From: Azolla caroliniana
Lineage: Eukaryota; Polypodiophyta
Length of the DNA: 64,000 nucleotides
Direction: 5' to 3'
NCBI GenBank assembly: GCA_043228905.1
Contig: JBHGNT010000001.1
Coordinates: 16,368,001-16,432,000 of the forward strand
The translations under genes were made by a program, and so were the position numbers. Shown here in pieces: positions 59,806 through 64,000 of this stretch (position 1 is its first letter; the number at the start of each line of letters is the position of its first letter). The notes under the pieces were generated by a model, which saw only the letters and a program-made list of their open reading frames with translations, did not search any database and was not told the origin of the DNA.

Positions 59806-62800
59806 TTATCCCCCTTCTTACGCCGCCTTCCCAAATCGGCCGCTGGTTTGTGGGGATATCGGTGATGAAAATCTTGGACGACCTCTGGGGCATTTTGTAA
59901 ATTTGTCGATGGTTCCCATGTGGCCTCAGACATGGGGTAACCCCTCCATAGGACGAGGTATTGCAAGTGTCAACGGTGCCAACGCGAGTCAAGGATTTGG
60001 TCGACCTCGTATTCCTCCCCTGTCGTCAATTGCACAGGTGGTGGTGGTGGGGCTTGACGTCCTGGGAGTTGTGAAGCATAATGGGGTTCGAGGAGGGAGA
60101 CATGAAAAACATCGTGAATCCGGAAGTGGGATGGAAGGGCGAGCCGGAAGGCGACGGGATTGATGCACTCGATGATACGGAATGGTCCCAACTTCTTGTA
60201 ATGAAGTTTCGCACATGGATGAGTAGTAGAGATGTATCGACGTAACAACCAGACCGTGTCTCCAACGACAAAGTGTGGAGTGGAAGATCGATGGCGATCA
60301 GCCTGCTTCTTGTATCGTTCACTAGCAAGACTAAGCTCCAAGGATAAATCATGATGTACTTCTTCCAAAATGCGGGCACGATCCTCCGCCGAAGGGTTCA
60401 CGGAAGTGGTAGGAAGGGAAATGTTGAAGCGAGGATGTAAACCGTAGTTGGCAAAGAAGGGAGTGACGCCAGTCGATGCATGGAGAGAATTATTGTAGGC
60501 GAATTCCGCGAGCGAAAGTAAGTTGACCCAATCATCTTGTTGGTAACTAACCGAGCACCGAAGATACTGCTCAAGGATTTGGTTGACACGCTCCGTTTGC
60601 CCGTCAGTTTGGGGGTGATAAGCGGAGGACAACTTGACAGAGATGCCTAAAGTTTGTAGCAGGCGCTGCCAGAAGTGAGAGACAAACTGGGGTCCGCGAT
60701 CCGAGATGACATCATCGGGGAGTCCATGCAAGCGTACTACATTGTTGAGTAGGAGATGCACCATTCCTTCTCCGGAAATGGTTTTGGAGCATGGAGTGAA
60801 GTGAGCCATCTTTGTAAACCGATCGACAACGACCAACACCGAGTCATAGCTATTGACCAAGGGTAGATCAGTTATCAGGTCCATAGAGATAGAGGCCCAA
60901 GGACGACAAGGACATGGAAGCGGCTGTAGTAAGCCGTATGGCCGATGATGAATGGCTTTGGAGCGAGCACAAACCTCACAACTCTTTATGTATTCTTTGA
61001 CCAGCTTCCATGGTTGTGGCCACCAATACCCCCGAGAGATTAGCTCGAGGGTTTTCGCGACCCCGAAATGACCTGCAAGTGGTTCATCGTGGCATTCCCG
61101 CAACACCCGGGTGCGACATGGGCCCTCTGGGATGTATAAGAGATGATCTCGGAACAACAAACCCTCTTGTATGGTGAAGGTGTCAAGATCCTTCCTTTTG
61201 GTCGCCTTGGAGGGGTTTTGCAGACTATCTCGAATCTCGTTAGCGAACGCATCGGTCTTGGATGCATCAGTGATTTGTTGGAGTAAAGAATCATCCTGCA
61301 ACATACAAGTGGCAAACAAATGCAATTGGTCGGGTTTCAACAAACGTCTAGATTGTTGAGCATAAGCAGCATCACCAGGGCGGAGTGCAAGGTCAGCTCG
61401 GCGAGAAAGGGCATCAGCCTTCCCATGTTGGCCACCAGGTCGAAATATGATCTCAAAATCGTAGTCGGCGAGAAATGTCGACCAACGGGCCTGCCTTCGA
61501 TTCAAAGTACGAGTGGTGGAAAAATAAACTAAATTTTTATGATCAGTCACTACCTGGACACGATGTTGTGCGCCGGCCAAGTAGGGTCGCCATTCTTCAA
61601 AGGCAGCAATGATAGCCGCAAGCTCCTTGTCGTAAATGGGATAATTGATTTCGGATGCCGTAAATTTTCGGGAATAGTAAGCCACTGGGTGCATTAGGTT
61701 GTTGTCGTCTGCTTGGGATAAGATGGCGCCAATGGCAAAGTCAGAGGCATCGGTTTCGACTTGGAAGGGTTTTGTGGGGTCGGCATGTAGCAGCACCGGG
61801 GCAGTGATGAATGCGTGTTTGAGTGAGTCGAATGCATTTTGTGCCTCCGAGGTCCATAAAAATGGAGTGCCTTTATGGGTGAGAGCGATAAGAGGTTGTG
61901 CTAGGGTGGAAAACCCCTTGATGAAGCGACGGTAAAAATTCGCGAAGCCGAGGAAGGATTGCACATCTTTAAGTTGCCTTGGAGTCGCCCACGCCTGAAT
62001 GACAGAGACCTTCTTCATATCCATGGTGATGCCAGTGGGCGAGATGATGTAGCCTAGAAATTCAATCGAGGTACGGTCGAACTCGCATTTCTCGCCTTTG
62101 GCATAAAGGCCATGCTTGCGAAGTTTGGCAAGAACTAATCGGACTTGGCGAGTGTGCTCCTCCATGTTTGGCGAGAAAATGAGAATATCATCGAGGTAAA
62201 TGACAACAAAAAGATCAAGATATTCCCGGAAAATATCGTTCATCATATGTTGAAAAACTGTGGGAGCGTTAGTAAGACCAAAAGGCATTACCTTGTATTC
62301 GAAATGCCCATACCGTGTTCGAAATGCGGTTTTCCATTCATCCCCCGGCTTGATGCGTACTAGATTGTACGCTCCACGCAGATCAACTTTGGAGAAGACA
62401 CGCGCAACTCGGAGCCGATCAAGGAGTTTGGGGATCAAAGGTAGCGGATAGCGGTTGCACACAGTGAGTTTGTTGAGACCTCGGTAATCGACGCATAAGC
62501 GTAGAGAGCCGTCCTTCTTCTTCACAAATAAAATGGGGGCCCCGGCTGGTGACTTAGAAGGTTGAATAAAGCCTTTCTCGAGGTTCTCATCGAGATACAC
62601 ACGAAGGGCCTTCAACTCTGGTGCAGACAACGCATATAGAGGACCAAAGGGTGGACACGCACCTTCTTGAAGATCAATCGGACAGTCGTAGAGCCGGTGT
62701 TCAGGCAACCGATCAGCATTACATTTTTCAAATACGTCGGAGAAGTGTTGGGATTTTTCGGGAATAACATGGAGTGTGTTAGAAATGGCGCCACAAACAA

Positions 62801-62810
62801 ACCCATCCTA
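59769..62810 (-). pseudogene. Gy7 reverse transcriptase, RNase H, integrase and chromodomain
   Basis: One frame, open from 62708 to TGA 59970 (912 codons) and then on to 59769. RT: first Asp in FSKVDLRGAYNLVRI, active site VIYLDDILIFS near 62176-62208. RNase H: VETDASDFAIGAILSQ, VVTDHKNLVYFST, GKADALSRRADL. Integrase: H...H...CEVCARSK finger (60960-61100), D, D, E intact in ISMDLITDLPL, VISDRGPQFVSHF and HPQTDGQTERVNQ. GPY: KLGPFRIIECINPVAFRLAL near 60160. Chromodomain EYEVDQILDSRWHR, TGA (CGA in relatives), then LQYLVLWRGYPMSEATWEPS near 59905-59960. The chromodomain may target histone-marked chromatin. The only lesions seen are TAG 62808 upstream and this TGA. Confidence 0.93.
59806..59818 (-). 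promoter_or_regulatory. Polypurine tract of Gy7
   Basis: Minus-sense AGAAGGGGGATAA immediately before the LTR start TGTCAAGA. It lies inside the pol reading frame, which continues into the LTR to 59769. Confidence 0.85.
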
Positions 62811-63322
62811 GACAGATGATGGGGTAGTCAATTCGGAGTCGACCATCTCCGAAGGATAGGAAACTGAATTTACCTTCATACTTTTGCACGAGCATCTTCG
62901 CTTGCTAAATGTGATCGAGCGGTTGCACCAATCCACTATTGGATTGTGCGCCTCCAACCACGTTAGTCCTAAGACGATCGGATGTCGAGGAGATGCGATG
63001 AGGTAAAAGGCGAGCTCCTCTTGGTGTGAGCCCACCCGAAGCCCTAATGGGATTGTAGCTTGAGTAATTGCACCTGACGAGAGGACGCACCCGTCGATGG
63101 CTTCAACTGGAATGGGTTTTGAGAGGCCAACGACAGGTACGCCATGTGCTTGGGCAAACGCGACGTCGATGAAGCAAGAAGATGCCCCAAAATCAAGTAA
63201 AGCAACAGACTGAATGGAACTAGAGTTAAACGAAAGCCATACCTCCAATGTGAAATTGCCTGATGGTCCGGCAATGGAACCAAGAGAATGTGGGCGACGG
63301 GAGATGTCCAGTTGCATGGCTC
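62811..63322 (-). pseudogene. Gy7 aspartic protease
   Basis: Minus frame from ATG 63317 to TAG 62808, in frame with the RT beyond. Active site ALLDFGASSCFIDVAFA near 63160-63205: DFG replaces DSG, which would disable the protease unless the copy is rescued in trans. Second block PIVLGLTWLEAHNPIVDW near 62930-62985 is typical of chromoviruses. Relative to gag the frame differs, so either a -1 shift is used or an indel occurred near 63320. Confidence 0.85.
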
Positions 63323-64000
63323 CTACTGCAACCGAACGATGTCGTTTTCCGGATGTTGGGGTCCGTTAGCTCGATGGAATTGTGGGCGAGTACTCCTAGG
63401 ACAATGGCGAACGACATGACCGGAGGCGCCACAATACATGCACAAGCCATTAGCCCGCCGAAATTGTCGTTCAACATCAGTCAATGGCCGAAATCGGGCT
63501 TGATCAATTTCCATGGGGACAGGAGCATCTGCCGAAGTAGGCGAGTGTGAGGATGCTTGGGGTTGTATGACCGGGGCGTGGCGTGGAAGTGAATGAGGTG
63601 GAACCCAAGTCCGGCGCTCTTCTTGGCGAAATTTGAAAAGACGATTGTCACAATGGACTGCTTGTGAAATCGCTTGGGATAACGAGGTGGGCTCCAGAAA
63701 GTTTAAGAGAAGATTCTTGACATTGCTTCGAAGACCGCGCCGAAAGTGATCAGCTAAAGCTTGATCATCCCAATTGACGTCGCATGCTAGTTGTCGAAAT
63801 TCGGAAGCATAGACCGAAGCTGCACGTGAACCTTGTTCGAGTGCATAAATCTTGTTAAGAGTTGTACGTCGTCGGTCCGTCTCTCCAAATGTGGCCTCTA
63901 ACTCGGCGAGGAAGGTGGGAAAGTCCTCCAATAAAGGTGATGAGGTTTCTACCAATGGTGCAAACCAAGCTTGGGCCGGACCGGAGAGAAGGGTGCCCAC
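63323..64000 (-). CDS. Gy7 gag, C-terminal part (runs off window)
   Basis: Open from the window edge to TAG 63323 (225 codons). Gag core: LSGPAQAWFAPLVE, FPTFLAELEATFGETDRRRT, VYASEFRQLACDVNWDDQAL, HFRRGLRSNVKNLLL. The zinc knuckle CMYCGASGHVVRHC is near 63402-63443. The N-terminus and 5' LTR are outside. No internal lesion is seen. Confidence 0.92.
   Translation of the reverse strand: MGTLLSGPAQAWFAPLVETSSPLLEDFPTFLAELEATFGETDRRRTTLNKIYALEQGSRAASVYASEFRQLACDVNWDDQALADHFRRGLRSNVKNLLLNFLEPTSLSQAISQAVHCDNRLFKFRQEERRTWVPPHSLPRHAPVIQPQASSHSPTSADAPVPMEIDQARFRPLTDVERQFRRANGLCMYCGASGHVVRHCPRSTRPQFHRANGPQHPENDIVRLQ

Larger units (their letters stand above)
59453..64000 (-). mobile_element. Chromovirus Ty3/gypsy element Gy7, nearly complete coding part
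   Basis: Minus-strand element whose 3' LTR is at 59453-59805; gag-pol runs to the right edge, so the 5' LTR and the gag start lie outside. It interrupts a copia LTR. It is the least damaged gypsy element in the window. Confidence 0.93.

Overview
This window is a plant nuclear heterochromatin-type segment made almost entirely of LTR retrotransposons stacked inside one another. No intact host gene, rRNA gene, functional tRNA gene or CRISPR array was found. The plant assignment rests on Ty1/copia elements with an initiator-Met-type primer site, two chromodomain Ty3/gypsy elements, a PPR gene fragment, RY (CATGCATG) motifs and nonsense mutations typical of methylated CG/CHG sites. The unusual Ty3/gypsy families (a basidiomycete-like polyprotein, and an extra 3' ORF) hint at a non-seed land plant, but that is inference.

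Layout. 1-1915: end of a copia element on the minus strand with an open gag-protease frame (CopA). 2210-3539: decayed copia pol, a fold-back and an LTR remnant. 3797-10868: Ty3/gypsy element Gy1, pol split by a solo LTR (7412-7871). 10910-22262: an old copia (CopB) split first by a 5'-truncated LINE (11235-14033, carrying a PPR fragment and a satellite-like array) and then by Ty3/gypsy element Gy2 (14052-21939). 22467-25914: LTR pieces, a solo LTR with TSD and one unrecognised coding remnant. 25915-29102: truncated copy of the Gy3 family. 29103-51980: TRG1, a non-autonomous gag-only element with 1.2 kb LTRs, itself holding full-length Gy3 (29318-39184, TSD TTAGT), chromovirus Gy5 (41559-49112, with solo LTR K inside) and a solo LTR (49459-50136). 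51981-54353: TRG2, a diverged relative of TRG1. 54354-55119: chromovirus integrase tail into which TRG2 appears to have jumped. 55340-58613: two copia pol remnants. 58848-59452: a copia LTR cut by the 3' LTR of chromovirus Gy7, whose nearly complete gag-pol runs minus-strand to the window edge (59453-64000).

How the parts relate. Three evolutionary groups recur. (i) Gy1, TRG1, TRG2 and several LTR remnants share TGTCG...CGACA termini, a conserved U5 box and, where visible, the primer site TGGTGAACCCGACGTGAA and probable 4-bp target duplications; TRG1/TRG2 lack pol and presumably borrow it from a Gy1-like relative. (ii) Gy2, Gy3 and the truncated Gy3 share a gag-pro-RT-RH-INT polyprotein; Gy2 and Gy3 both add a third ORF of about 940-1000 codons after integrase (globular N-part, Pro/Glu-rich middle, long coiled coil, acidic tail), a 15-nt A tract before it, and no classical polypurine tract. 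(iii) Gy5, Gy6 and Gy7 are chromoviruses. Nearly all coding copies carry stops or frameshifts; CopA (partial) and Gy7 are the least damaged. The conserved third ORF of Gy2/Gy3 and the gag-plus-tandem-repeat gene of TRG1/TRG2 are the most promising undescribed systems here.
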